A stretch of 64,000 nucleotides of DNA, from positions 30,492,118 through 30,556,117 of the forward strand of contig CM033106.1 of assembly GCA_019321725.1 (NCBI GenBank). The letters are read 5' to 3'. The notes under the pieces were generated by a model that saw nothing but the letters and a program-made list of their open reading frames with translations, ran no database searches and had not been told where the DNA came from. Of the stretch, positions 1 to 12,103 are shown piece after piece. The translations under genes and the position numbers were made by a program. The DNA comes from Paulownia fortunei. Lineage: Eukaryota; Streptophyta; Magnoliopsida; Lamiales; Paulowniaceae. The first letter of the stretch is position 1; each line of letters starts with the position of its first letter.

Positions 1-1850
1 AATTTACCGCCCACCTAGCTTCACGTCTTTACCCAAAAATTTCGCGGAAATTTAAACGACGTCGTTGGCCTCGCTTTCTATAGTTCTAACAGTAACTCGG
101 ATGATATTTATTTTCAGCGTCTTACGTTAGACATTGGATTCTTATTTGCCTTTTGAAGGTTCTCGTAATCCAATTAGTTATTACTTTTCTGCAAAAGGGT
201 ATTTCTTTTTTGGAACAAATTTATAACATATTGAAAAACAACAACTTGGAAAAAAATCTTACTGTTAAGTACATCATTACCTAAAATAATTGAAAACTTT
301 AAACTTTTTTATGCTTAACTGTCTTACGTTATTATAAATGAATATTTCTTTGTCTTTATCATCTTACTTTAACTCGTTAGTATAAAGTTTTTATGAGATT
401 TATAAAAGAAGAAACGCTATTCCTTTTTATAATACACCAACGATATTACTGATTGAACACTTTCGTACTCGGGTTTCAAATTTTAAGAAAAAAAAACTTG
501 TTAAAGGGAACAATCATTTAAAAAAACAAGAAACATTATTATAGAACATATTTTTCTGAAAATTTGATTCTTGAACTAGGAGCGGAGCAGGATTTTAATA
601 GAAATGGTGAAATTCAATTGTTAAATTATTATTTTTTATATATAAAATAATTTTTTTATTGAATTATTTTATTAATTAATTATTAGAAATTAAAATGTAT
701 AATACGTTATACTTACGCATAAATATTTTATATCTATTATATTTGTATAAGTATTTGAATAAAAATTATTTTTTAAATAAAAATATTAATAAATTTTAAT
801 TCAATTCAACACAAAATAAAAATTAATTTACAAGAATTTGAATATTATTTTATAATCATTAACCAAATCAAATAATTTTTACATCTTAAAAAACCTACAC
901 TTATGACTTTTTACGAAATAAAAATTAGTATAACCTCAAATAATAAGCAACAAAAATGGAATCAAATAATTTAAAATTAAAAAATAAAATAAAAAAATCA
1001 CAATAAGAAGTATTTTTTGACTAAAATATCCGTATTTGTAGAAAAAGAAAATCATAATAAATTTTGAAAGTTTGTACAAATACCTTTTAAAATTTTGTAT
1101 CAATAATAAATTCAATTATCTATATTTTTTGAAAAAATAAAATTTTAAAATAATTTTAAAATATCTTTAAATTTAATAAATTTACATATTCGATATAGAA
1201 TTATAAAAATTCGAGGGGACGGTTGGAATAATTTAATTATTTTAGAGGGAATATATTTTTAAATTTATTAAAATTTATATATTAAAATTATAAATATAAA
1301 ATTGAAGGGGCGACTTGGTGTGGAACATTGGAATAAAACCATTTCATCACAAAATATTCATAAAATAAATTTTGTATGTTTGTTTATCGGTACAAAATTG
1401 AAAAATCCTTCAAAAGCTATTATTATTCTCAAATTATCACAAACTATCCCAACAAAACTCACTAATTTGTACTTCTCATTTTTATAGCATCACATTTTCT
1501 TATTTATCAATAAATATATCACCACGTTTTTTTGTTCTCTTTTAAACTTTAGATTCTCTTTTCTCTCTCCCTCCTCCTTTCTTTTTTTGTTGGTATGTTA
1601 CAATAAAAATACCGTCGCTTTTTCACCACACGGTTTATAACCTGAGCATGTTGCTTCCCAGCTGTATTTAGACGGTTGCAGACACTTCCGCCCCCCACCC
1701 CACATGTCCCATCACTCTTTACCCCACACAAACCACTTTTTCTCAGAAGTAAATTCCAAACTCCATTCTTTTTCTCTTAAAAATTCCACTTTTTTTTTTT
1801 TTTTTTTAATTGTCTTTGATAATTTTTCCCAATTATTCAGCATCTTTTTT
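1..1850. other. AT-rich intergenic DNA and distal bZIP promoter
   Basis: I see no gene here. The first 70 bases are less AT-rich than the rest and hold an E2F-like site and a 12-bp palindrome (listed separately), so a gene may begin to the left of the window. Positions about 600-1320 are very AT-rich, with no frame worth calling. A pyrimidine-rich stretch at 1550-1600 and poly-T near 1790-1807 precede the bZIP TATA box. Confidence 0.6.
39..66. promoter_or_regulatory. E2F-like site plus AACGACGTCGTT palindrome
   Basis: Read on the minus strand, bases 39-50 contain TTTCCGCG, which fits the E2F consensus TTTSSCGS. Bases 55-66 form a perfect 12-bp palindrome with an ACGT core. Both are motif matches only. 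Their closeness to the window edge suggests the promoter of a gene lying to the left on the minus strand. Confidence 0.3.
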
Positions 1851-1854
1851 TGCT

Positions 1855-1862
1855 CTATAAAA
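1855..1862 (+). promoter_or_regulatory. TATA box of the bZIP gene
   Basis: CTATAAAA lies about 650 bases upstream of the bZIP start codon. Transcription would begin near 1885-1895, giving a leader of roughly 620 nt. That is long enough to carry the uORFs listed below, as is usual for S1 bZIP mRNAs. Confidence 0.55.
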
Positions 1863-2007
1863 TCACAGCCAAACCAACACCAGTCCTTCCCCTTCTCTTC
1901 TCCTCCCTTAGTTACATCATTCTGCTCCTTTTCAGTTTTAAGTTCTCTAGGCTTTAACAGTGCTAAAGCTCTGGCAGTATTAGTTTAAGAAGACCAGTCT
2001 TGATCTC

Positions 2008-2049
2008 ATGTGCTGGCTTAAAACTCTGCCGAAATCTGTTCTTTTTTAG
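2008..2049 (+). CDS. uORF 1 in bZIP leader (13 aa)
   Basis: A short frame, MCWLKTLPKSVLF, with its own ATG and TAG stop. It is the first ATG after the predicted transcription start. S1 bZIP leaders usually carry several uORFs. Whether this peptide is conserved cannot be judged here. Confidence 0.45.
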   Translation: MCWLKTLPKSVLF

Positions 2050-2172
2050 GTTTTAAGTTCAGGGTTCGCAAGAAATCTTGATTTTTTGTTTTTTCCCCTG
2101 AAGCTGTTCCTTTCTAGGTCTTAGGTTCAAAATAATTCTTGTGTTGGGTGGTGTTATTTCAAAGAAATCTTG

Positions 2173-2226
2173 ATGTTCAGTTTCTTCTTGTTAATCTTTG
2201 AGATTCATGTCTGCAATTCTAAGTGA
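2173..2226 (+). CDS. uORF overlapping the sucrose-control uORF (17 aa)
   Basis: A 17-codon frame, MFSFFLLIFEIHVCNSK, in a different frame from the sucrose-control uORF and ending 20 bases inside it. Ribosomes translating it would bypass the SC-uORF start, so it could set how many ribosomes reach that uORF. This is inference from position. Confidence 0.35.
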   Translation: MFSFFLLIFEIHVCNSK

Positions 2227-2332
2227 ACTCTTGCTCTCGGGGTTTATGATAAATTCCACATACAGGCGCAGGACCCATTTAGTTCAATCTTTTTCTGTTG
2301 TCTTCCTCTACTGGTTCTACTACATTTCATGA
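2207..2332 (+). CDS. Sucrose-control peptide uORF of S1 bZIP
   Basis: A 41-codon uORF whose C-terminal part reads RRRTHLVQSFSVVFLYWF and ends YYIS. This is the conserved SC-peptide found upstream of Arabidopsis bZIP1, 2, 11, 44 and 53. In that family the nascent peptide stalls ribosomes when sucrose is high and so lowers translation of the main bZIP frame. The peptide starts MSAILSELLLSGFMIN; an in-frame Met lies at codon 14. The stop is 180 bases upstream of the bZIP ATG. The stop TGA overlaps a following ATG (ATGA at 2329-2332) that opens a 6-codon uORF ending at 2349. The function is family knowledge; the sequence match is seen directly. Confidence 0.93.
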   Translation: MSAILSELLLSGFMINSTYRRRTHLVQSFSVVFLYWFYYIS

Positions 2333-2512
2333 TTTTTGCCTTTCTTTAGTTATTTCTAAATAATATAATTATTTGCATTATAGTTGTATAGATATTATAA
2401 CAACTATTGCTCTAGCTAAATAATCTAAAATTATAACTATCTAGGGTCCTGCTGATAAATAATAATCTATCCTTATTCGAAGAAGTATTTGGTGAAGATT
2501 TCTTCATTTTTC

Positions 2513-2992
2513 ATGGATTCCTCAAGTGGGACATCATCAAATTCATCTGGGCTCCAGAATTCAGGCTCTGAAGAAGATCTAAAGCAGTTAATGGATCAAA
2601 GGAAGAGAAAAAGAATGATCTCCAACCGAGAATCGGCTAGGCGGAGCCGGCTCAGGAAACAGAAGCATCTTGACGACTTGATGGCTCAAGTGACTCAGCT
2701 CAGGAAGGAGAATCACCAGATTCTCACCGGCTTGAACGTTACTACACAGCATTATCTCAATGTTGAATCCGATAACGCGATTCTCAGAGCTCAGGCCGCT
2801 GAGCTCAGCCACCGGCTCCAGTCATTGAACGAAATTTTGAGCTTCTTGAGCGCCGGAAACGACGGTTTCCTCGCCGACGAGCCGGCTTATGGGATGGCTG
2901 AATTGGCTGGGTTCGTCAACAGTTCTTGGAATTGTTCAAGCCAGCCTATTATTATGACGGCGGCTTCAGCTGATACTGGGTTCTTGTATTGA
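2513..2992 (+). CDS. S1-group bZIP transcription factor
   Basis: A single-exon gene of 159 aa, as is usual for S1 bZIPs. The protein has a Ser-rich N-terminus, then a basic region at about residues 28-48 containing NRESARRSRLRKQKHLDDL (the N-x7-R DNA-contact motif), and then leucine-zipper heptads to about residue 105. The segment TTQHYLNVESDN and the LSHRLQSLNEI zipper end are typical of the ATB2/bZIP11/bZIP44 clade. Such proteins bind ACGT and ACTCAT-type elements, often as heterodimers with group C bZIPs, and act in sugar and energy signalling. The start is the ATG at 2513; the same frame is open upstream only through non-ATG codons. The SC-uORF upstream supports the subgroup assignment. 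I cannot choose between the bZIP2, 11 and 44 orthologues. Confidence 0.95.
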   Translation: MDSSSGTSSNSSGLQNSGSEEDLKQLMDQRKRKRMISNRESARRSRLRKQKHLDDLMAQVTQLRKENHQILTGLNVTTQHYLNVESDNAILRAQAAELSHRLQSLNEILSFLSAGNDGFLADEPAYGMAELAGFVNSSWNCSSQPIIMTAASADTGFLY

Positions 2993-5900
2993 TCTCCAAG
3001 GACTTTTTTGTTAATGATGATGGGGGAGAAATTAGTTTTTATTAATTAATTAAAAGTGGTAGGCAGATTATTACTAGCTGGAGTTTGGAAAACTAGTAGT
3101 AATTTAATTAATAAAATATGGTATTAGAGTTTTAGGGTTCTTGTAAAATGGGGCATATATGGTATAACTAAAGTACGTTTTTTCAAGAACTTTTGTATTT
3201 GTAATATGCTTTCCAATTATGCAATAGTAGTTCTTCTCATATCGATCTGAAAACTGATTAACGATCAGTATACATGATATTATTATTTTTTCTCTCTTTA
3301 TTTTTTTTCTATTTTGTTTTGAGTAAATTACCCTACGGCATGATTATTTATCATTTCATCCCAAATAATTGATTGGTCAACCTAACTAACTACTTTTCTT
3401 AGTGTAATAATGAATAATTTAATTATTTTTTTAAAAAATAATTAAATAATTAAACAATAAAATAGATATTAAAATTTGAAAGTTTAATAATCTCAAAATT
3501 ATCGAAAACTTCATAAAATTCAAGTTGAAAAGATTAAAAAATTTAAATTCGTACTATGCTTCCAAAACAAGTAAATTAAAAGTTAGGAGAATATATATGC
3601 TACCAAAATATGGAAATTCAGTGCATAAATCATCTGTAATAAGTGAAAATGAAAACAAAAACATAATAAAAACTCAAAACCACCAATAGTTCGCAGAATT
3701 TTTCTGGGAAAAAAAGCACATAAAACATTTGTATTAAGTAAAAACAATATAAAAAAAAAACGTAATAAAAACTCAAAGCCATCAAAATTTAAAAATTACT
3801 CTTCTTAATCTTGTCAATTTAAATTAGAATATTCAACTTAACATGAAGAGATGCTCGTCGACATCTAAAATAACAAACCTTTTAGAAAAACACCATCGAG
3901 GAAGAAAAGACCGAGGGGATTACGGAAGTTCAAACAGATCTATCGTACGCTATAGTTGAGTGATTAGTACTTATTTATTTATTTTTTTTGTGAGAAAAGT
4001 AATTAATAATGTTAATTTACTTGGCGGATCGGAGATCCAGACAAGTAGTCCCACGTGCAAGGGACAATCTGTTTTAGTACAAGTACAAAAGGAATGGTCA
4101 GTCTTATGATAATTAATTACTGAGACTCATTAACCTCACTTGATCCCTGCATTTTTTCTTTTAAAAGAATAAAAACATGTTAAGATGTTACTCGTGCCAT
4201 CTGAGTTTCAGTGCCCACAGGGAATCTGAGACTTTGTTTTAAAAGGTATTCTTTTTTGTGATTTCAGGTTTTCTTGTGAGAATTACTTCATTTTTATAGA
4301 GTGTAATAATGCAAATTTACAATCATTACATTCAATATTGAATAAGCAATTTGAAAAACAAAAAAAATAATCAAAACAGAACGAAAACAAGAGAATCAAT
4401 ATATAGGTTTGTGTGGTCAATGAAGTCTATTTGTTTTGCATTGAAATAGTGTGAAACATAAGTCATAATTCAGCCAAATTTCTAAGTTGCCTCGAGATAA
4501 CTAGCAGCGTGCCAACTAATTATTTCTCAATAAATTAAAAGTAGACATATTCTTTTAGTTTAGGTCATTAATTTTACACGTGTGTACTTATTGAAGTTCT
4601 ACGAGCACAATTAGCATGCCAATCTACAGAAGTTTACAGAGTTCAATAATTGAATGGGTAAATAAGAAAGAAAACATGGTCCAAGAAAAGCACTAATTTG
4701 TCTGAAAAAATAAGAGAACTCATGTTGTTAATCATTTGCCCCTGTAAATTAAACTCCTTGCAAATGTATAGTGGTACTCTAAAGTAAAAGATGATACATA
4801 GTGATATCAGTTGATGCAAAAAACATAGTATCTATCAGATGTCAAAATTGACAAGCACTAAGCTGTTCAGATACAAGAAAGGATTTGCACACTTTCTTTT
4901 ACCTTTTTTCATGTGGAAAAAGAGCCAAGAAGACATGGAAAATGGGGCAGCAACTTGGTGTCTTATAGGAAAACAGGATATGTATATCTTTAGATTCCAA
5001 TATCTTCTGCAGCCCTGTTTCAAGTAAAAGAAAACAAAACAAATCAAAATTCTCCAAAGATGCTTAGTGAAAAACAATCAACCCCACTTGTGCTTCCTAC
5101 CTCATTTTTTATTTGGTGAGGAAAACAAACATTTGTAACATGACAAAGGCTGTCATGTTTTAGTCACAAGCTAATGCTGCAAAATCAAAGTTCTGTGAGC
5201 CCATGTGTAACTCACTTTCCCTAACCTTTGCCTTGAGTACTATGTAAGGTAGTCAATTATCACATACCCCAAGCAAAGCAGCCATTCATGAGAAATTACC
5301 AAAGTGTCCTCGAATAAAGTTTCGTCGTGACATTGTTTTTGGGGGTTGGGGGAGATTGTGACCACCATAAAAATGTGTATAAACTTGCATAAGCTTTTTC
5401 CACCTCGATCTGCAGACATCTCTGTGTCAAAACTGAAAACTTGGTCTATCGTCAATATTAACAAATAATGCAAGGAAATCAGCCGTGTGGTTACTTTATC
5501 TATAAGCAAGGTTACACCAGTTGAAGTCATTAAAGCAACAAGAGACCTAATGAATTCAGCAATTATAAAGCTCTACTAGCTTCTCCATCAAGCACATCAG
5601 ACAGTGATTTTGTAGTCATTTTTTAACATTAACTTAGAGGAAAATCTTTAACTCTTAAGAGAGGCACCCTTGTCATTAATCATAAACGAAAGACCCCATG
5701 TACGCACGAGCTGGGTTGGGGAAGAAGACAAAAAAGAAAGGTAAAGATACAAGTCAATTGCATGAATAATGCTGCTGGGAAACTTATTTCTACTATTGGA
5801 TTTCCTCCAGCAAAGCCAAATTAGTATCACATTTAGTGCTAGGATATTAAATAGAAAAAGTTCGAGTGTAAGAGTGAATTGCAAAAAGGGTGGCAATAAA

Positions 5901-6241
5901 AAAGATAAGTGGCTCCCATATAAAAGATATAACAAGGCAAAATAAAGACCCACGGTGCCAATTGGGCAACAGCTTGATTTCTTAAAGATTAAAAAGTGAA
6001 TGTAGCTTTGAGGTATGTAAATAAAGGAAATAAGGGAAGGACATTTTCCATACACTCAATTAGAACAAAACAATATCATTTCAATCAAGTAAAATTGATG
6101 GTTGTGATCTGTTCGATGAAGTTTAGATTAGAGCGTATTTCAAATGTTATTCTGATGCATAAGGAATCCGAAAGTTGTGCCTTAAGCATCCTTTCATTTT
6201 GCGACCCAGGTTTTAGACATAATATTCTCAACAAATCCAAG

Positions 6242-6282
<41 letters not shown>

Positions 6283-9200
6283 TTTCTTTTGATAAGTAAC
6301 CTTTCAACTAAGATATATATTTGTTTAGCATCTAAAAATATAAAGAGAAAGAACTGAGGAAACCAGCCACAGACATATGTACACCTTTCACCTTTGTCAT
6401 GGTTACGATAATCTTAAATACTTTTGAAAAGAAATTAGAAGATTAACATACAAAAAAGGCGATTTAACATCTTTTCCCATTATCTTGGTTAATTACATAA
6501 GAACCACCTAGAGAATTTTAGAACTATTGCATTTTTTATTTTTTCTGCCTCAATTGAGAGATGGTCAGCCATTATCACCATCAAAAGTCCTTATAAAAGA
6601 GTATCTGCATTAATAATGTCTGAAAATTCTAGATTGTAAGTATAAGACCAGAAACAAACTTTCATTAACCAAAAACACTTCCATTATGAAGCCTTTCGGT
6701 TTATTCTATTCTTACCTTTGACTTTCAGCATTTCAAACCAATTAAATATTGACAGCTAGATATGTTGTATTATAAAACTACATTTTTTACATTAAGAGGG
6801 AATAGAGATAGTGACCTTTTCTTTCTCAGATTTTTTAAATAGAAAAAGGTAATGTAAGAATGGACATTCTTAATGAGATTGGCCAGCCATGCTCTTCAAT
6901 AATTCACAGGTAAATTGTGGAATATGTCTCAACTGAATCACACATTCTCCATAACTGTACACTTCTGTGCACAAGGAGCCGTCTCCAAAGTGATTGCTCC
7001 ATACCAAACTCCGGCCGTAGGGTCTCACTGGCAGCAAAGTGATTGTTCCATATCGAAATTCAGCTGCAGATTCCCACCAAAATTCGAACTTTCACCCTAC
7101 CGTTAGAAGCGAGAAACATGTTGATTGATCCACCAGTTGAGGTGTGGCTCGTGGAGAGATGGCCTCTTTCTTGATTTTGGTAATTGGTGACCAAAGTTTT
7201 AAATTGAAGAAAAATCCCACCACAAGAAAGAGTATCGGGTGTTTAATCTATTTACTTGTTTGTCTTTTCTTTTTCTAAGGGGTAGGGTTTGAAAGGGGCT
7301 GTGGGCCACTATTGCTCCCTCAAAACTCAAAAGACATTTCTGTTAATGTCTCCAACATGACCACTTGACGAAATTGGAGGGAAGTGGAGCAAAGCGCCAT
7401 ACTCATTGAAAGAACAAAGAGAGAGAGAGAGTAGATGGTTGAACTAAATGAACATAAGAGGTACTTTTAATACCTAACATTTATCATAGTGTTCTCTTAA
7501 TCTATCTCCTAATTATTTCTAATACATTGAATTTTTGATCATATGCTCTAATATAGTGGAAAGAGAGGTAGAAGGTAGTAATCATAGATACAAGCCCCTG
7601 AACTTTATATTCAACTACTAGGATGCCCCCTTCAATAGCACAGACTTGGTTATGTGGTCATACTGATATTGATCTGTTTGTATAATAGAAAATCAACTCT
7701 ACTATTGGATAATTGGTCCAGCACAGAAAAAGATCTGCATTTTCCTCCTACCAATTTTTTGCGAATTCAATTGCTTTCTTTCCAGTTTGGGACTGAGAAG
7801 CAAGAAGAAATTTCCAGTTTATACTAGAATGAATAAGCCAAAAACCTAAGCTAAATAGACCAAGAATAATTTGCTGCAAATTGGCCCCACTAGATTCAAG
7901 TTTCTGTCCAAATACAGATATGCGATTTGCTTCCATTTTAATGCTGAAGAAAAAATCTGTTTACAGTATATAATACTTATTGCTTATTATTGCTTTGCAT
8001 TTTCACCAGGCATGGCCACCTATCTAAACAGCCACCTATCTAAACATCTGGCTGACTTCTTTATAAGTAGAAACAGAGAAATTAAAGGGAATATTAAGAG
8101 AAACTTTGCTGCAAAACTCACATAACGGGAGAATCAGGTTCTGTTTTTTCTTAGCCACAATCAATCCTATCACTAGTATGGGATAAGATAAAAGCATAGA
8201 TAAAACTGTAGGACCATAACCTCATCAAATGGAAGGATTACCAATGATAGTAAGTTTAGCTACCATTTTATTGATAGTTCACTGTCTCAATGAAAGCAAA
8301 AATACCAATTGGTGTGAAAAAGCAGTACTTGAAACTGCACAAATGTAAAAGTTTGGGAGTGGAGTCCTCACCTTTATGCATCTAACTTGCACAATTTCCT
8401 TGAAGAGCCTTGTTTCCAGTACAACCTGAGCTGTATCCGACGTAGATCAGCCCCTCAAGTGGCCACTGGTTGACATGAGAAGTTGATGTTTCAAGAGAAT
8501 TCACAATATGCAAAAGTAGCATAACTAGACATGCTGCTTAAGGAAAGCTATTTACTCATTGGTTCACAGAACCATGAAAGTTTTTCCTTGTGCTGATGCC
8601 TGATAGAAAGAAACCTTTTGTATCTCTGATCAGAAATTGGACTTTTCCTACAATTGCTAGGTTTATCTTCCAAGCTGATACAGATTAATATAAACAATCA
8701 GCATGATCATTTACAAATACAATTGCACATGCTGCATAATTGGAGATGGGAGTCAAATAGCCGTGAGATTGTTTAGTCATTGAAGAGCTAAAGTTTTCTG
8801 ATTTTGAAAACAATAATACTAATTAGATTAGTATGGCTATCAGCATATGTTTGTTCATGTGGCAAGATTTGTGAGGCTTTTACTCTCAATTTTGAACACC
8901 ATCTTGGCTTAAGTGGTGAGATTAGTCTAGCAACAGAGACGCCATATATTCTTCTAAGATCAATGATCCCCACAAAAGTAATCACCATCACTGAAATTTA
9001 TACTTTGTTAATACATGTTCTAAAAAATCTGACAATTTCACAAGTCTATGGTTATGTAGCTGAAATTCTAGTCCTCATCATCAATGTCAAGCAATACTTT
9101 CAAAATGGATTGTACACTTCACCAAGCACTCCCCTGTTTCCTTGGATGACTGATAACTTCTATCTGGTGTAATTTGTTCATAGCCTCTCTCTGTAAAGTT

Positions 9201-10470
9201 ATGGAACACAGCATCAATCCCAATTTTACCAGAGGCCAGGTGAATTTATAAGCCCTCTTTTATTTATCAACTGCCCCCCATTATGCTTTCTTCAACCATT
9301 TTCATGTAGATGCGTGGGCATTTGCATTACATAAATAATTTCCACAAGCATCGATCTCAACATCCCAAGTAATTTCATCAATTGCTCACTCAACATGATT
9401 TTTGATAGCCATACTAGAAGTCTTTCCACATCAAATGACCCAAAATTAATACTAATCTCTCTAACAAGTAAATGAGTGTTCCTAATTTCCATGGCATCTT
9501 TTAAAGCTTGGCTAAGCTGCCCTTTATGCATTCAAGAATGCTGAATCATTGAATTAGTCTTGCCTCACCAACACAGTGTTAAAAAAGACACACCTTCTCA
9601 AACTCAGCCCGCATTCCCACGGCACAAAAACAATGCCATCATGATTCTCTCACTCAGCTTGACATCAAATCATTCATCTTAAACAATACAACAAAAAACA
9701 TCTTTTCCTATTTTTTTCCCTCATAGCGAATCTTCTTCCGCATGTACTAACAAGAGTATTAATTTGAAAATTTGTAGGCCCACAAGCGACACTTATTTGT
9801 TGTCACACGAGTTCATACCGAAAAGCAAGAGAGAAGATTTCTAGCCTTTTTCTCTCACTCTGTAAGCCATCAAACACTCGCAAGTTGCTTCACGCTTCTT
9901 CCCATTATGTATTACTATGTATTTTCAGCCAAACACTCAAAAGCCACCGAATCAGCCACAAGCTCCGAGCGCTGAGAGAAATCTGATCCCTGGGCTAAAG
10001 CCATAATAGCCTATAGGAAGGTTGCTCCATTCAGGCCCAAAATTTAGTTCCTCCATTTTCAAACAATAAAACTCAAAGCCCATCAATTATCCTGGTCGCA
10101 GTCTCTCAGAAAACTGCTTCTCTAATAAACATTCTATCAAACAGTTTGTATGCGAAAACGAACAGGTAGCCGAGGCAAAAATTGATCAAGGCCTTTTAAG
10201 CACGAAGCCTGGGGCGAGAATTCAATGGACTTGCCCTTCCCACAGTTTTTTTGCTCTCCCATATTCTGCTTCTAATTAATGATCGATTCGTAATTGGGCC
10301 GACCCAGATCGAGTTTTGCTACATTTGCAATGCAGCCTAAATTAATTCTAATTCGGGCTAAATTTGGGCCAAAATTCAGACCAAACAAAATTTTTAACAA
10401 GTTAAAATCGAGCTATAAAGTTGACCTAAATCGTGTTTGTACTTGCACCCTTCCTAATTAGCCACAAATA
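2993..10470. other. bZIP 3' UTR then gene-poor intergenic DNA
   Basis: The first 250 bases are probably the bZIP 3' UTR. The rest holds only short frames with no recognisable domain. Structure seen: an (AT)n microsatellite at 6245-6277, a GA run near 7418-7432, and an imperfect direct repeat of about 24 bases (AAAGTGATTGCTCCATA type) at 6988 and 7037. No LTR, tRNA or microRNA precursor was recognised by eye. Confidence 0.5.
6245..6277. repeat. (AT)n microsatellite
   Basis: An uninterrupted run of about 16 AT dinucleotides in intergenic DNA. Confidence 0.95.
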
Positions 10471-10474
10471 ACTC

Positions 10475-11055
10475 GTGTTTGGAAACTCATTCTATGAATT
10501 TTTAAAAAAATTTATTTATAAAAAAATTATGTGTTTGGTAATTATTTTTAAAATAAGTCATTTTTTCAAAAGTTCATTTTAAAAAAGTGCAACATTATGA
10601 TTTTTGAATATCTTTTCTTATATTTTTTTTAAATAAACATACATTTTTACCAAACACTGAACAATACTTATAAATATTTTTAAAAAAATCCATATTAATA
10701 AGTTTATTTTATAGATATACTTTCATTTTAAAAGTGCTTCCAAACGTTCACTTAGTGCATGTTTGGGAGCATTTTTAAAATGAAAGTCCATTTATAAATG
10801 AACTTATTAATATGGATTTTTTTAAAAAGTGCTTATAAATATTGTTAAATATTTGATAAAAATATACTTTAATACCTATTTAATAAAAGTGTAAAAAAAG
10901 AAATTCAAAAGCCACAATTTTACACTTTTTCAAAATGAATCTTTAAAAAAATAACTTATTTTAAAAGTTTATTTAAAAATAATTACCAAACACATAACTT
11001 TTTTATAAATGAACTTTCATATCTAAAAGTTCATTTGAAATGGATTTCCAAACAC
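10475..11055. mobile_element. Foldback/MITE-like element, about 580 bp
   Basis: The two halves are reverse complements over nearly their whole length, around a centre near 10,754. The outer ends are GTGTTTGG and CCAAACAC. The centre carries the same motif again (CCAAAC...GTTTGG), so the element could be one long foldback or two inverted neighbouring copies. Matching blocks include ATGTGTTTGGTAATTATTTT on the left against its complement at 10,978-11,000, and CCATATTAATAAGTT against its complement near 10,800-10,816. No coding capacity. The target duplication is not clear. It lies about 520 bp upstream of the DnaJ TATA box. Confidence 0.8.
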
Positions 11056-11576
11056 CCCTTACTCATCATAATACGTGGAAATGAAGTTTAAACTCAAAGT
11101 TTGCCAAAGTAAATATGATATTTTCCGTTTTTTGTTATCCTCTATTCCCAAATACAATATAATAGTGTATAAATTAAGTTGAACATTTTATTCATAATTT
11201 TATAAGCGTTAGAGCCAAATCTATAATATATGCTTCCATCAAATAACCTAAGAAGTCCTTGCGATTTTCTGTTTTTTTTTTTTTTTTTGAAATCTTGCAT
11301 TTGAATGTGTGTTCGAATTTGATTTATGTTACTGTTTTTATAACGGCCCCCCAAAAAAAAAACATTTGTCTGCGGGAGCATTTTAGGAAATCTGGGAATC
11401 TTGCGCTCTGGCAGTAACAATAGTTGCTCTGGCAATATCTCCAGCCATAATAAAATTAGTGCCGACAAAAAACCAAGAAAAAAATTGCTAAATATTTCAT
11501 ATTTATTCATGATGGTTCTTGATACGCGGGTAAATTAGTAAATAAGCCATTATCTCAACGGTCAGCTGTCAGCCAG

Positions 11577-11583
11577 TATAAAA
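11577..11583 (+). promoter_or_regulatory. TATA box of the DnaJ gene
   Basis: TATAAAA in a less AT-rich stretch. A leader exon would follow, with a probable 5' UTR intron from 11,700 (GTGAGT donor) to 12,090 (TTTCCTTAG acceptor), 13 bases before the start codon. Confidence 0.55.
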
Positions 11584-12103
11584 TACCACTAAAGATCGTA
11601 AAAAACGAAAAATCAGATCTTGATTTTCCACGGCAAAATTCAAGAATCGAAATTTTGAGCCAGGAATTCTATCGATTTCCTCAGCTGAAAATCGATCTCG
11701 TGAGTTCCTTTATCTCCACTTCCCTTGCTTTCTTATTCTAACTCTTGTCTCATCATTGATAACCTGTATTGAAAAATTCTGAGCCCGCATGTACTTATGT
11801 GTATGCTGAATGATTATTTATCCGTAATTTAGTTCATATTTTGTGGGTTTCATTTCTTTTTTTTTTTTTTAAATTTAAATAAAAAAAAAAGAATTCTGCA
11901 AAGGGACATAAATTTGCTTAGGTGTAGGCTCTTGAAAAAATATAAGCCAGCATGTAGATATTTATTTAATATATGTTATAATTCCTTCATTTTTGTCTCC
12001 TGCATTCCCCAATTTCCGAAATAAAGAATTGGAAATTTTAATTTGTTTTAGAATTGTATGCTACATATTTTCAATTTTTTTTTTCCTTAGTTGAGTGTAA
12101 ACT

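Noticed and set aside
1704..1988. 94-codon open frame upstream of the bZIP gene
   Set aside because: It begins before the TATA box at 1855, is dominated by poly-F from a T run, and shows no domain. It is a chance frame in promoter and leader DNA.
2489..2512. Eight extra codons upstream of the bZIP ATG
   Set aside because: The frame is open there only from a TTG codon. The first ATG is at 2513 (MDSSSG), which agrees with the usual S1 bZIP N-terminus.
5648..6055. 135-codon minus-strand frame
   Set aside because: Low-complexity, Leu/Phe/Ser-rich translation with no motif; typical chance frame in AT-rich DNA.
8788..9172. Overlapping frames on both strands (67 and 122 codons)
   Set aside because: Neither shows a recognisable domain, and there is no supporting promoter or splice context.
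9292..9531. Minus-strand frame faintly like a retroelement RNase H or similar domain
   Set aside because: I could not find the conserved acidic residues or neighbouring retroelement domains; the resemblance is too weak to call.
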